64,000 nt of DNA from Sambucus nigra (taxonomy: Eukaryota; Streptophyta; Magnoliopsida; Dipsacales; Adoxaceae). Both the position numbers and the translations under genes were made by a program. Below the pieces are notes generated by a model. That model was not told the DNA's origin. It worked only from the letters and a program-made list of their open reading frames with translations, and searched no databases. Shown piece by piece: positions 36,480 through 47,560 of this stretch (the stretch's first letter is position 1; each line of letters opens with the position of its first letter). Location of the stretch: positions 261,501,111 through 261,565,110 of the forward strand of contig OX422219.1 in the NCBI GenBank assembly GCA_949130495.1, read 5' to 3'.

Positions 36480-37425
36480 CTAATTGTAAAACCTACCAGT
36501 CCTCTGCTGGTAGGCTGCTTGTCTTATCTCAGCGTCTTCTCTTCTTTCCTCGATCAAGTCTAGATCAAGTCTCATTTCTTCCATATTTCTCCGGGGTTCA
36601 TAAATTTGAACTTTGTGAGTAGGAAACCCAATTTCGATGGGGATAACGTCTTCTAAGCCATATGCCAATATAAAAGGGGTTTCCCGACGGAGTTTTTGTC
36701 GTTGTCCTGTAGGCCCACAGCACAGTGTGTACCTCCTCAACCCATCTTCCTTTTGCCTCCTCAAGTTTTTTCTTAATCCCGTATAGGATTGTTGTGTTTG
36801 TAACCTCAGTTTTCCCATTAGTCTGAGGTCGGCCTGGGGTAGAGAAGAATTGTTTGATCCCCACTCTTTCACAGTATTTCTCTAGGGATACATTCTTGAA
36901 CCGAGTCCCGTTATCTGAGATGAATGTGTCGGGGAGACCATACCTACATATGATGTTCTTCCAGATGAACTGGAAGGTCTTTTTCTCGATTATTGTGACC
37001 ATTGGCTCCTCTTCCACCCATTTCGAAAAATAATCAATTCCGACGATCAAGTATCGGTAGTTATTGATAGCCCTAAGCAAGGGTCCTACCAAATTGATTC
37101 CCCATACTGCAAATGGCCAAGGGGATGTAATGGAGGTCAGAGGATGATGGGGGTTAATGAGGGATGGTGGCCAACCTCTGGAATTTATCACACTTCCTCA
37201 CAATGCAGTGGCTTCCTTTGCTAAGGTTGGCCACCAATACCCCTGTGTGACTATCCTCTTTGCTAACGACCTACCCCCAATATGGCTTAAATAATAGACC
37301 CCATGCACATCTTGCAAAATGTGTTGAACCTCTAAAGGGTGGACACATCTGAGGAGAGGGAGCAAGAATCCCTTTCTGTACAAGGTGTCTCCAATGATAG
37401 TGAATTTCACGGCTCTATACCTCAA
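36480..37425 (-). pseudogene. Tat integrase remnant
   Basis: Minus-strand reading. The zinc-binding part at about 37,425-37,180 has HPLEVQHILQDVH...HIGGRSLAKR...QGYWWPT followed by RKCDKFQR, where the second Cys of the usual C-x2-C is Phe. The catalytic core follows: WGINLVGPL (first Asp replaced by Asn), FISDNGTRF (second Asp kept) and QTNGKTEVTN (Glu kept). The C-terminal part switches frame (36,872-36,480). Integrase inserts element DNA into the chromosome; the D-to-N change and the frameshifts make this copy inactive. Confidence 0.85.
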
Positions 37426-37461
37426 CTTCTTCCTTTCTTGTTTTGCCTCTGGAACTTCCCC

Positions 37462-37986
37462 CTATTTAATGTATCTGACTAGAGGGTCCATCCATGAAGC
37501 TTCCCTGCTTATATTTAAGCAAGGGCTAAGTGTTCCATATGCTCCTTCAATCGTTGGCTGAAGCAAAATTTCCACTAGGATTGGTTTCCTGATTTTTATC
37601 TTGGTTGCTGAGGCTAGCCTAGCAAGTGCATCAGCTCGATCATTATCCAACTGAGGTATCCTCTTCAACTTTACTTCCTTGAATCTCTTCAATAGTGACT
37701 TTACTCTCTCAAGGTATTTGGCCATCCTCTCATCTTTAGCCTCATATGCTCCTAGTATTTTAGTCACAACCAACCTTGAATCACTATGTACCAAGATCTG
37801 GCCAACACTAAAAGACCTAGCCAAGGAGAGGCCTGGTATCAGGGCCTCATATTTTGACTCATTATTGGAGGCTTTAAAGTTGAACCTCGGGGCGTACTCA
37901 ATGTCCGTGTTGTTAGGTGTTAATACAACTAATCCAGCTCTACTTCCGCTCTCCCAGGAGGACCCATCAATAAAGAGGTTCCACAC
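37462..37986 (-). pseudogene. Tat second RNase H (archaeal-type) domain
   Basis: An open stretch of 174 codons within the broken polyprotein. It has FIDGSSWESGSRAGLVV (first Asp), NNESKYEALIPGLSLA (Glu), LVHSDSRLVV (second Asp) and DNDRADALARLAS (final Asp). A second RNase H placed after the normal RT-RNase H and before integrase is the hallmark of the Tat clade. It removes RNA from RNA-DNA hybrids during replication. All four acidic residues appear present here. Frames on the opposite strand (37,679-38,125) are shadows. Confidence 0.85.
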
Positions 37987-38189
37987 AGCCTGTTCCTCTG
38001 AGAAATTTCCTTCAGTGAGGGACCCCTGTCTAAAGAGGTATCTTCGCTATTCATTTTCAATAACTTTTTCTCTAGCAGTGCTTGCCTCTGCCTTATCTGT
38101 GGACGGACCAATAATCTTGCCTTGATGGATATCTTTCTTCTCGAGGTTCTCATTTTCTGCCTCATCTTCTTCCTAAGTAAATTCAGCCA

Positions 38190-39940
38190 CGAAATCTGCT
38201 AATGCTTATCCCTTGATGGCCAACCTAAGTTGATACACAATATCAAACTCTCCCTGCTTTATAGCCCAGGCCATTAGCCTCCCTAATTTTTCTAGCTTGT
38301 GTATGAACTGCCTAAGAGGGGAATCAGTGAGGATGGCCATTGTATGGGACTAGAAGTATGGCTTCATCTTCCTTGAGGTGTGAATCAAAGGATAGTCCAA
38401 CTTCTCCATCCTAGGGTACCTTTGCTCTGCCCCTTGGAGTGCCTTACTATTGAAATACATCAGCTTCTGCACTTCGTCTTCTTATCACATAATAGTAGCG
38501 CTGATGGATGATTCGAGACGGCTAAGTACACATATAATCTTTTCCTTGCACTGGATGTGATAAGAGTAAGGGGGATCCTAGGTAGGACTTTATCTCTTGG
38601 AAAGCCTTGTCACACTATTTGCTCCATTAAAAAGACTTTCTAAGAACTTTAAAGAACGGTAAACACTTGTATGTGGCTCTTGATACGAACCTATTTAAAG
38701 AAGCCACCTGTCATGTGATCCTCTGAACGTCTTTAATGGTCTTGGGGGTCTTCATTTCTAACAGATCCTTTATCTTCTCAGGATTGTCCTCGATGCCTCT
38801 TTAATTGATGATGAACCCCAAGATCTTTCCTGCTCCGACCCTAAAGACACACATGGTTGGGTTTAGCTTCATTCAGTACCTATCCATCATGTCAAAGGTC
38901 TTCTCAAGGTCAGCCACATGATCCTTAGCCTTCAAGCTCTTGGTCAACATGTCATCTACATAGACCTCCATAGACTTCCCGATTTGGTCTTCGAACATTT
39001 TATTCACAAGGCGCTGATACATTGCCCCGCATTCTTTAGTCCAAAGGGCATGACCCTATAATAGTATGTCCCCTTATCGGTAATAAAAGCCATTTTTTGA
39101 GTCCTCAGGGTTCATAAATATCTGGTTGTAGCTCGAATATGCATCCACGAAGCTCATTAGCTCATAGCCTGCAGTTACGTCCACCATCTAATCAATGCGG
39201 GGAAGAGGGAAACTATCTTTGGGTCAATGTTTGTTGAGGTCAGTGAAGTCTACGCACATCCTTTATTTCCTATTGGCTTTAGGGACTATGATCGCATTAG
39301 ACAGCCATTCGGGATAGATGACCTCCCTGATAAACATGACCTCTTCCAGCTTCTTGACCTCATCCGTTATGGCCTCATATTTTCCCCGAGAATAAATTCT
39401 CCTCTTCTTCTTTATCGGCTTCGCATCCTATACCACGTTGAGCCTATGACACATGATCTCAGGGTCAATTCTTGGCATGTCTACATGACTACGTTCTATC
39501 TTCTCCTTAGCACCTTGATGAGGTCTTCTTTTATTTCTATCTTCAGAGCTTTTCCAACTTGGACGGGTTTTTTCGTCTCATCCTCATTGAGGATGATGGA
39601 TTCTACCTCTTCCGTGGCTTCTCCTTTCTTCATATTTGTCTCATCCCTGAGGTCCAAGGTATCAATATTATTGTAGTAGTTGCCTTCTTGTGTGCTTCTC
39701 TTTCCTTAATAGAGTTGAAGTAGCATTCCCTTACCATCATCTGGTCTCCCTAACCATCCCCTACCCCATAAGAGGTCAGGAATTTTATCATCTGGTGAAC
39801 CGTGGAAGGCACAGTCTCAAATTCCTTGAGGGCCACTCATCCTAGTATAATGTTGTAGGCTGAGAAGACGTGTTCATCCATCACGAAAAAGTTGACCTTC
39901 TTAGTAAGCCATCTCGGCCACTCGTCCCCCATTCTAACAT
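38190..39940 (-). pseudogene. Tat reverse transcriptase and first RNase H, multiply broken
   Basis: No long frame survives, but translated pieces in order are clear. RT core: RVMPFGLKNAGAMYQRL (near 39,050-39,000) and MEVYVDDM (near 38,970-38,945), the catalytic YVDD. The connection follows with FQEIKSYLGSPL (near 38,600-38,560). The RNase H start, QKLMYFNSKALQGAEQRYP with KLDYPLI, lies near 38,470-38,395. Stops and frameshifts separate these. Plus-strand frames such as 39,227-39,676 are shadows. Confidence 0.8.
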
Positions 39941-39955
39941 CAGCCTCATACACTC

Positions 39956-40611
39956 TTAGGGATGAACTTTTTCCTCACTGAAACCAATCATGGGATGATG
40001 GTATGGGATGAGTCTAGCATGACTGAGTCCCAAGGATTTAAAGCATGGCCAAAACATCACATATGTAGAACTACCCCTATCTACCAAGATCCTTGGCACT
40101 TCACATCCATGCACCCTAGTGGTTATGACGAGAGGGTCATCATGCAGGGCTAAGAGGCCCTTGAAGTTCACCCTTGAGAAACCCACTATTAGGGTATCCA
40201 TGTTAACTTTCTTTCTCTTTTCTAGCTTGGCTTTGGTAGAGGTTTAATGCACAACTTTCGTTACTACCTTGGCTTCAACTACATGGGCCTTCCTGTTGGT
40301 GACTTCGACCCTCCTCCTGCCAGGCCCCCGAAGATCATTCCAACACCGAATGAGATCATATTAAGTCTTTTCACAGGGATGTGGTCGTCTCTTGGTGGGA
40401 GGTCAGGATCATCATCATCCTCTAAAGGGTCGTCTCTTCTGTTGGAGGGATCCTCTATGCATGCATCGCTTCTCTTTTTCCTAGGGTCATCCCCTTGGCC
40501 CCTCTTGAAGGCACCCTTGTCCACGTATGTTCGTAACTTCCATTCTTTTCTCATTTTTTTAATTTTTTCTTTCAGTCCATATAACTTCCCCTTGGCCCCT
40601 CTTGAAGCCAC
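39956..40611 (-). pseudogene. Tat gag tail and protease
   Basis: 40,611-40,279 encodes a charged gag C-terminal linker ending in LNMISFGVGMIFGGLAGG, like the linker before Tat proteases. 40,201-39,956 encodes the aspartic protease: HDDPLVITTRVHGCEVPRIL followed by VDRGSS at the active site, where DSGSS is expected, so Ser is replaced by Arg next to the catalytic Asp. A 39-bp direct repeat lies inside the linker (40,491-40,529 and 40,588-40,626). The retrotransposon gag core domain is not recognisable between here and the LTR; only about 1.35 kb separates protease and LTR, so part of gag is probably deleted. Confidence 0.7.
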
Positions 40612-41526
40612 CCTTGTCCACGTATGCTCAGAAGCGACAGGGGAAGTTAAGAGCCCTCGACCTCACAGCTTCTCTGGGGTGAACCGAGGGCTCTGCTGCG
40701 GCCGATCATTGTTGGTTGTTCACCTCCCCCTGGCTGTCATCCCGTCCGTGGGTTCGGCCCCCATGGGGTCGACCATCTACTACCTCCCTTTCTAATCTAG
40801 TAAGACTTCTCGATCTGAACAAATTTTCCCTCAGGTCATTTACTAGGCCCAGCCTCTCAAAGGCCGACCCTCTGCTCAGATGGTCAAAAGCTGAGACTTT
40901 CGGGCGATCGTCAGGATCCTACCTCCTACACTTCCCTCTCCTCTCTTGGACAGGTCGTACAGTATTATTGGAGACCTCATACGTCTCCCAAGAATCTATG
41001 GGAGCCTCTTCCACATCATCATATCTATCCTCCGGGCAAGGGTTTCCTTACCTCCCCAGGCATAGATGTCGGGGGTCAGCAACAACCCTCTGCCATTGTG
41101 GAGGTGGCATATCTTTGCGTGGTGCTTGGGGTGGTCACCTGGCCTCACACTGTCCTGGTGTAGCTGCTGAAGTAATCATTTTAGGTGAGACTCCGGGTGG
41201 TCTCAGTTTGTTTTGGCTAAGAGATATAAATTGCTCTTGCATAATTTGCTGACTTGCTGCTAAAGACTTCAGGGCGGCAACCACATCATCCATCTAAGAC
41301 TGAGGTAGTATATGACTGGAACTAGGTCATACTCCACTATCCGGTAGAGGAGGTGGTAGTGGAATCTCCGGTGGCATATGTTTGAGATACGATGAGTTGG
41401 ATGAAAAAAAGAGCTTAGGAGCCTTAACGGATCTCTTTCAATGGTGAAACAGATCCACACAACGGGGGACTACTGCACCAGAGTCTCCTGTGAGGTCAAG
41501 CTGTAGAAAGGAAGAGATAGCTTCTT
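40612..41526 (-). other. Degenerate Tat gag region
   Basis: Position between primer site and protease implies gag, but I cannot recognise the core domain. The long plus-strand frame 40,716-41,252 has no recognisable product and is probably a shadow. Confidence 0.4.
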
Positions 41527-41545
41527 GCTCCCCCAAACGGTGCCA
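41527..41545 (-). other. Primer-binding site, Asp-tRNA-like
   Basis: Minus-strand TGGCACCGTTTGGGGGAGC, three bases inside the LTR end. It resembles TGGCGCCGTTGCCGGGG, complementary to the 3' end of plant Asp tRNA and used by many Tat/Athila elements, with several changes. Confidence 0.65.
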
Positions 41546-41548
41546 AAC

Positions 41549-42422
41549 TGATGATGCTAAGATTCAACACGACCAGATAAGAGGTGGAGAGATCAAATAG
41601 TAATAATGGCAACAACAGAGTTATGTATGTGCATAAGTATATAGAAGAGGATGAGTATAAGAGGAATTAAGACAATGATGTATAGTGGTACAACCAATCA
41701 GGCCTACATCCACTGTGAGTGTGTGATCCACTAAATATGGGCCCTAACGGCCTTGGATACAATGCTCATAAGCTCACTCTCTTCTACTATATGTACAAGC
41801 AGAGTTTTAGCTAGGGTTTTAATTATCGATCCATTTATAAGGCTGAAGATGACAAGTATATATAGGGCTTAGGGGGCGTAGTGTAGCCTCCCCAAGCATG
41901 CATTGAGCATGTGAATGATGATTTAGCCAATCCCCCCTTGACACCTGGTTGGCCCACTTATAGGTAATGATGACATAATATTCCCTCACGTGAGGGGATA
42001 ATATTGTTATAACGGTTTAGTTCACGTGCCACATGAGTCCCACATGCACTGTCCCACGCTTCTCCCGAATCATGAGCCATGATGATGTTACCCTCGACTT
42101 ATGATGAAAGGTTGAGGCTGAGGTTGATGATGGCATATTGGGTCCTGACTGCTCGATGTAGGCTTCGTACCGTTGGCCCCTCATAGGGTCAGCCAGTTGC
42201 TTAGACTGCCCCAAGATGAGGCTTATGTCTCCATGAGCTTGGGCTGACTCGGACCATTAGAGTTAATAGTGGGGTCGACCTCCCAAGGTCATCTGGTCAT
42301 AGTGTCCTCCTATCTGGGTCGCTAATAATGGGGCCGACCCGTCTGACCCCTTATCTTCATTATGACCCCTTGGGGGTAGTAGAGTTGAGCCCTCGTCTAG
42401 GACAATGTATTTTGGTATATCA
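41549..42422 (-). repeat. 5' LTR of the Tat element (complete)
   Basis: On the minus strand runs from TGATATACC (42,422) to CATCATCA (41,549), a TG...CA LTR of 874 bp. LINE coding sequence resumes at 42,423. Confidence 0.82.
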
Positions 42423-44283
42423 GTCCACCTAGATGTGCTCTAAAGATTGACATTCTTAAAGCCTATGACTCAATGAATTAAACCTTCTTATTTCATGTCC
42501 TCCACCATACGGGCTTCCCTCGTATTTTCATTGGATGAATCAAAGAGTGTGTTACTACTGCAAAGTTCTCCATACTTATAAATGGATCCACTCATGGTTT
42601 CTTTAAAGCTAAAAGAGGTCCGAGACAAGGAGATACCATATCCCCCTTATTGTTCCTCTTTATTATGGAAGCCTTTGCTGGCCTACTTGATCTTCACACA
42701 AGATCTTCACATTTTACCTTCCAACCCAAATGCAAATACCTTAAAATTAACCATCATGATTTTGCTGATGATATGTTTATCTTAGAAGGTGCTGACATCA
42801 ACTCACTTTCCATCATAAATGATGCAATCCAGGAGTTCAGTGCCATGTCTGACCTTCACCCTAGTCCTGAAAAATGCTCCTTTCTTACTACTGGGATTCC
42901 CAACATCGATAAATCCACTCTCTCCAACCTGATAGAGTTCTAATGTGATCAATTCCCCATCAAATACCTTGGGGTTCCACTCATCTCCACCACGATAAAG
43001 CATGTTGACTCTCTTCCTCTTATTGATATCATCACTAATAGAATCATGAGTTGGACTAATAGATTTTTAAGCTATATTGGTAGGCTTAACCTTGTCACTT
43101 TTGTGCTTTTCAGTATGCAAATCTATTGGGACAACATCTTTATATTACCCAAAAGAACCACTGAAGATATGGATACCAAGTTGAGAACATTACTGTGGAC
43201 TATTCCGAACATGAAGCAAACTGGTGCAAAAGTGAAGTGGAGTGATGTTTGTTGCCCAAAAATTGAAGGTGGCCTTGGTATAAAAGATACTCATGTGTGG
43301 AACAAAGCCATTATGTTTAAGCACCTGTGGAATCTATGTACCAAGAAAGACATGCTATGGGTCAAATGGTGCAATATCTATAAATTTAAAGGAAGAAATT
43401 TATGGCATATACATACACTGACTGATGCATCCTGGACATGGAACAAACTTATGAAACTCATATGTAAATTTCGTCCTCTAACTAGATCAATTATTGGAAA
43501 TGGCCTAAACACCTTCTTCTGGCATTACCATTGGCACCCAAGGGCCCCGCTTTGGTCGCTATATGGTGAGAGAACCATATATGATGCAACAAGCAACCAC
43601 AAAGCCAAAGGTGTTGACTATATTTTGAATGGAAATGGGTCCTGGCCTGCCACTGTCATGTGGGAGCTAAATGAGATAAAAATGCAGCCCGCCCAAGCAT
43701 CGAAGTCAATACTGATGACATGGTTAAGTGGATGCCAATGGAAAATGCTTTTTTAATAATCAATTATGCCTGGGACTCCATTAGACATCACCCACCTGCT
43801 TCTGATTGGACCACTATTGTTTGGAATAGCAATAACATTCCCAAATGCGCGTTCATTCTATGACTGGTTTGTAGAGATACTATCAATACCAAGGACACAA
43901 CTCTTAAACGGGGATTGTCCAATGACAACATGTGTGTTCTTTGTGATAACACCATTGAGAGCCGGGACCATATTTTCTTCAACTGCATCTTCTCCAACGT
44001 AATCTGGGAGGACATATAGTACAACAATTCACACAACAAAGCTACTTCCACTTGGGAGGAAGTTATTCTAGATGCTTCCACCAACTTCAAAGGGAAGAAT
44101 ATCAGTGCAAACATTAAAGGAGCTTCCTTTGCTGCGGCCAACTATTGCATTTGGATTGAAAGGAACAACATAATTTTCAAGAACAAAAGATCCAATCATG
44201 CTAATATCATGAATGAAATTTTCTTCTTTGTCAAGTGCGAGTCATATAAATGGTCAAAGTCTAGAAGGAACTTTAGTAATTGA
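42423..44283 (+). pseudogene. LINE ORF2, second part: reverse transcriptase and zf-RVT
   Basis: RT resumes with PPRCALKIDILKAYDSM (first catalytic Asp). RGPRQGDTISPLLF is near 42,615-42,655 and the catalytic FADD at 42,761-42,772. The frame at 43,046-43,756 covers thumb and post-RT sequence (GRLNLVTFVLFSMQIYW; GGLGIKD; NKAIMFKHLWNL). The C-terminal part at about 43,746-44,283 includes CVLC...SRDHIFFNC, the zinc-binding region of plant zf-RVT. Stops occur near 42,478 and 42,538, with a frame change near 42,944 and another at 43,756. FADD is intact, but the chain is broken and its N-terminal RT part was lost at the gypsy junction. Confidence 0.88.
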
Positions 44284-44498
44284 CTCATTTGTATGAATTG
44301 GGGACTCGATGAGTCTCATTTACTTACTGGCTAATTGTGTTGGTATCATGTTCTTATCTACTTTTGGGTTGTAGGTCCTTCATGTTTTTACTATCCTTGG
44401 GTTCATATCATCTACGAAACTGGATCCTAAGGGGGTATGCCCCCTTTTCTTTCTTGTATATTCTTTCGTTTTATAGTATTCTAAATTACTAAAAAAAA
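44284..44498 (+). other. LINE 3' untranslated region and A tail
   Basis: Non-coding sequence ending in eight A residues at 44,491-44,498, the likely 3' end of the LINE. Confidence 0.7.
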
Positions 44499-44855
44499 GT
44501 AATCAGCAAAACATAGCCTATATTTCGTTTTCTATATATTTTTTATTAATCTTTGTTACTTATCCTAACCAACAATCACCAAATATTAATTGTAACCATG
44601 ATTCTCTATAATAATAAAATCTTCCTTTTTGCTTGTGGTCATATGACAAATTGGCCGAACCATGTACAACATCTTCTTTTGTGGGTGTGATTTTTTTTCT
44701 TCGTTTAAATGGTTCCTTGATTGTAATTTTAAAGGATTTTTTGTAACATCGTGAAACATGATTCAAATCTCCATGCATTAACACGACAATAGTTATTGTT
44801 TGAGTTATATTGTCTTGGTTTGTATAAGAATATATACACACATGTACCTCCTTTA

Positions 44856-44860
<5 letters not shown>

Positions 44861-44934
<74 letters not shown>
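44861..44934. repeat. (AT)n microsatellite
   Basis: About 37 uninterrupted AT dinucleotides at the left edge of the first copy of the duplicated block. Confidence 0.97.
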
Positions 44935-44937
<3 letters not shown>

Positions 44938-45442
44938 TGTATATGAAGCAAAATATGATCAAACAAGTGTCTATTATAAAAATCGTTAAATGGATTCTTG
45001 GTTTAGAATTTTCTTAAACCCTTTATGACTATTGTGTTTTATGAACCAGTGCTTTGTGATTAGACATTTGGACCGGTGATTTCATCTTTTTGAACTCGTC
45101 TCCAATTGTGTTGTTGAGGTATGATGTTATATTAATTTAATCTTTTATCTATCCCTCTCACCTATCATAGTCACTTAGGGGTCTGTGTATTTCTTTCAAA
45201 TGTTATCTTTGGTGGTATAAGTTCATTTTATCTATATTTTTATATTATGTAAAGAGGCTGATTTGATCATAGAGAATTTATGATATTTTATATGGGAGGG
45301 GAGTGAACAAAGGACAATTATGTGGTGAAATCTAACAAATGGGAGATTTAGATATTTAAATTATTGCCATGGCAAGAAAATTGGTTATTAAGTTCTCTCC
45401 AGAACAATAGTTTTTTGTTGTTTTGTCAATATAAGTATTATG

Positions 45443-45514
45443 TAAAAAGGGCAAACCCGGTGCACGAGGCTCCTGCCATTACCGGGTACTCCAGGGGGAT
45501 GTTAGATGTACACA
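45443..45514 (-). mobile_element. Au-SINE-like 3' fragment
   Basis: Contains aaaagggcaaacccggtgca, followed by cgaggctcctgcca and gatgtaca. As I recall it, this matches the reverse complement of the 3' part of the plant Au SINE (which ends in TGCACCGGGCTGCCC and a short T tail). The tRNA-derived head is missing. Identification is from memory of the family. Confidence 0.55.
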
Positions 45515-46589
45515 ATGTTCAGAAAAGTGATAAGTGGTACTATATTATCAAATTAAGTGGTGTTCTTTATTAAAGTTCCTATTTTTAGTGAAATTTAAAT
45601 TTGTTAAGTGAAGAGGTTTGATTTCCTTAACTTTGGTATTTCTTACATATGAAATAATATGCACCATATAGGAACAACAACTATTATCTGATTTCATTGT
45701 ATTTGCTTATATAACAATATGCACGGACGTATGTACCTATAGGACGATTGTACTTGTTCATATATGTATGTGTATGAAAACAAATATGATCAAACAATTC
45801 TTATACACTTAATGACTATTGTGTTTTTTGATCCATCATTTTGTGATTAGACATTTGGAACGGTGATTTCATCTTTTTGAACTCGTCTAAAATTGCATTG
45901 CTGCGGTATGATGCTAAATTATCGGATCTTTTTATCTATTCTTCTCACTATCATAGTCCGTTGGTGTGTGTGCTTTTTCATCAATTGACAGTTAATATGT
46001 TTTATTTCATTTTGAAATATGTTGATGTGCTCTACCATTAATTTTTGTCTTCATATGTGTTTGTAACATATTTAGGCTTGTTGTTTTGTAAACAAAGAAA
46101 ATAATTATTCTTCGAGTTAAATTTGATTTAAGTATCCCACTATTTGACATATATTTAGGAAAATAGATATATTATATATTTATACTAATGCTCAATCAAG
46201 AGGTTAATGTTGAAGAAAACATGCTATTATAACTTAATTTTACCCGTCAAATGATAATCATTTTGTGAATTGAAGTACTTCAATGGTTGGAATTGGTTTT
46301 TATTGTATAGTGTTTGGGTATTGTGTTAGTGTTCTTGAGTTGGTTAGTTATCGTTGATTGAGTCTTATTAGTATTAGGAGTTAGTGTCTTTGGAAGTTGT
46401 TGTGATAGTTTTAAAGGGATATTATGTTTTCTATGATATTTTCTAATGGCGTGAATGTATTATGTTGTACAATATTGCATTATGCTTAATAATTTTTGTA
46501 GACACCCCATTCTAGGACCCCCACTAAGTCTATCCTTAGGTCCCTAACACCTCCCTAATTCACTACAAACCCTAGGTTGTACTCCGAGT

Positions 46590-47440
46590 ATCTATTTGGA
46601 GGCCATAAGGCACTCCCAAGCCCCGTTCGACTTTGGCCAACTCCATTGTCAGAGAAAAATCTTAATGAATCTTTGAAGGGATCTGATACCCTTTCCAACG
46701 GGCCACCACGTGCGTGAATCGGTATAACGGTTCAGATGAACAAACCATTTTACCATCAAAAACCGATCTGGAGTCCACTGAGCGCTCCCGAGCCTCGATT
46801 TAACCCCAATCAACTTCATCGTTATAGAGAAAGCTCAATGAATCTTTGAAAGGCACTGAAACCCCTTTTCAATGGTCCTCTCCATGTGTAAAATGGCATA
46901 ATAGTTCATACAAATGATCTGTTTTCCCCCTAAAATTGATCTAGAGGCCACGCGGAGCTCCCGAGCTCCATTTAACCAAAGTCAACTCTTCAGCTCGAAC
47001 GATACTGAATGAATCTTCGAAGGGAATAGAATACCTTTTACAACGGTCCACCCCTTGTAAGAATCAACCATACGGTATGGACGCATGACCTGTTTTACTA
47101 TAAAAGGTCACCGGGCACTTCCGGGCCTAGTTTGACCAAAGTCAACTTTCTGAACAGAGCGAAGCTCTTTGGAACATCGAAGTTCCTCACATAACCTTTC
47201 CAACGATCTTCCCTGTGCACGATTCAGACTTGCAGTTGGACAAATGATCCATTTCCATCCGATAATCTCTTGTCCAAAGGGCTTATAGGCGCTTTCAATA
47301 CCCGATTAACCCAAAGTTAACTCCCGAACACAGGAGCATTCGAAGGATTCTCAAAGGTCTCTAAAAAACCTTTCCAATAGTATAACCCATGCAAAATTTG
47401 GACTTATGAATTGCATTTTATGACCATTTTTCTCGAAAAT
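46590..47440 (+). repeat. ~170-bp diverged tandem repeats in the U3 of an LTR
   Basis: About five units recognised by recurring blocks: (c)ctttccaacgg near 46,690, 46,863, 47,034, 47,197 and 47,369; gaatctttgaaggg-like words just before each; ctcccgagcc and gaccaaagtcaac between them. Units are strongly diverged. Confidence 0.75.
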
Positions 47441-47551
47441 CTTCCCGAGACTGCCAATTGGCAAGTCCATTTCCCTGTCTATCGGTAGCGTGTCTAAGGT
47501 TACCTGCTGATAGGCAGGGCAAGGACAATACTGATCGGCATTCCCATAACC

Positions 47552-47560
47552 TTATATAAT
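47552..47560 (+). promoter_or_regulatory. Candidate TATA box of the 46.5-kb LTR
   Basis: TTATATAAT followed about 25-30 bp later by GAGCTCACTTTTCGAGG, a plausible transcription start area. Confidence 0.5.

Larger units (their letters stand above)
31682..42422 (-). mobile_element. Tat-type Ty3/gypsy element inserted in the LINE
   Basis: Bounded by related LTRs (31,682-32,443 and 41,549-42,422). On the minus strand the order is 5' LTR, Asp-tRNA-like primer site, gag remnant, protease, RT, RNase H, second (archaeal-type) RNase H, integrase, 107-bp tandem repeats, an oppositely oriented extra ORF, 3' LTR. The second RNase H between pol RT/RH and integrase, the primer site and the extra ORF are features of the Tat lineage. 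All genes are broken. The left LTR lacks 138 bp of its outer end, and no target-site duplication is visible. Confidence 0.88.
29521..44498 (+). mobile_element. L1-type LINE, decayed and split by a gypsy insertion
   Basis: A non-LTR retrotransposon on the plus strand in two parts, about 29,521-31,681 and 42,423-44,498. Order: ORF1 zinc knuckle, apurinic-type endonuclease, start of reverse transcriptase, inserted Tat element, rest of reverse transcriptase, zf-RVT-like C-terminus, 3' UTR and an A8 tail at 44,491-44,498. Many stops and frameshifts show it is long dead. The 5' end is not defined and is probably truncated. I found no convincing target-site duplication. Confidence 0.9.
44499..46496. 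other. Intergenic stretch with a duplicated block
   Basis: No gene recognised. A block at about 44,935-45,200 recurs, diverged, at about 45,765-45,985 in the same orientation, ~800 bp away. Shared words include aatatgatcaaaca and gtgattagacatttgga, and the run gtgatttcatctttttgaac. The rest is AT-rich with no recognisable domain. Confidence 0.6.

Noticed and set aside
40716..41252. Plus-strand 178-codon frame in the Tat gag region
   Set aside because: Antisense to gag, no recognisable domain, overlaps other shadows.
43788..44141. Minus-strand 117-codon frame within the LINE
   Set aside because: Shadow of the zf-RVT region, which is recognisable on the plus strand.
29521..44510. Target-site duplication of the LINE (aattactaatca... 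versus aagtaatcagc...)
   Set aside because: The similarity is short and imperfect, and the LINE 5' end is undefined.
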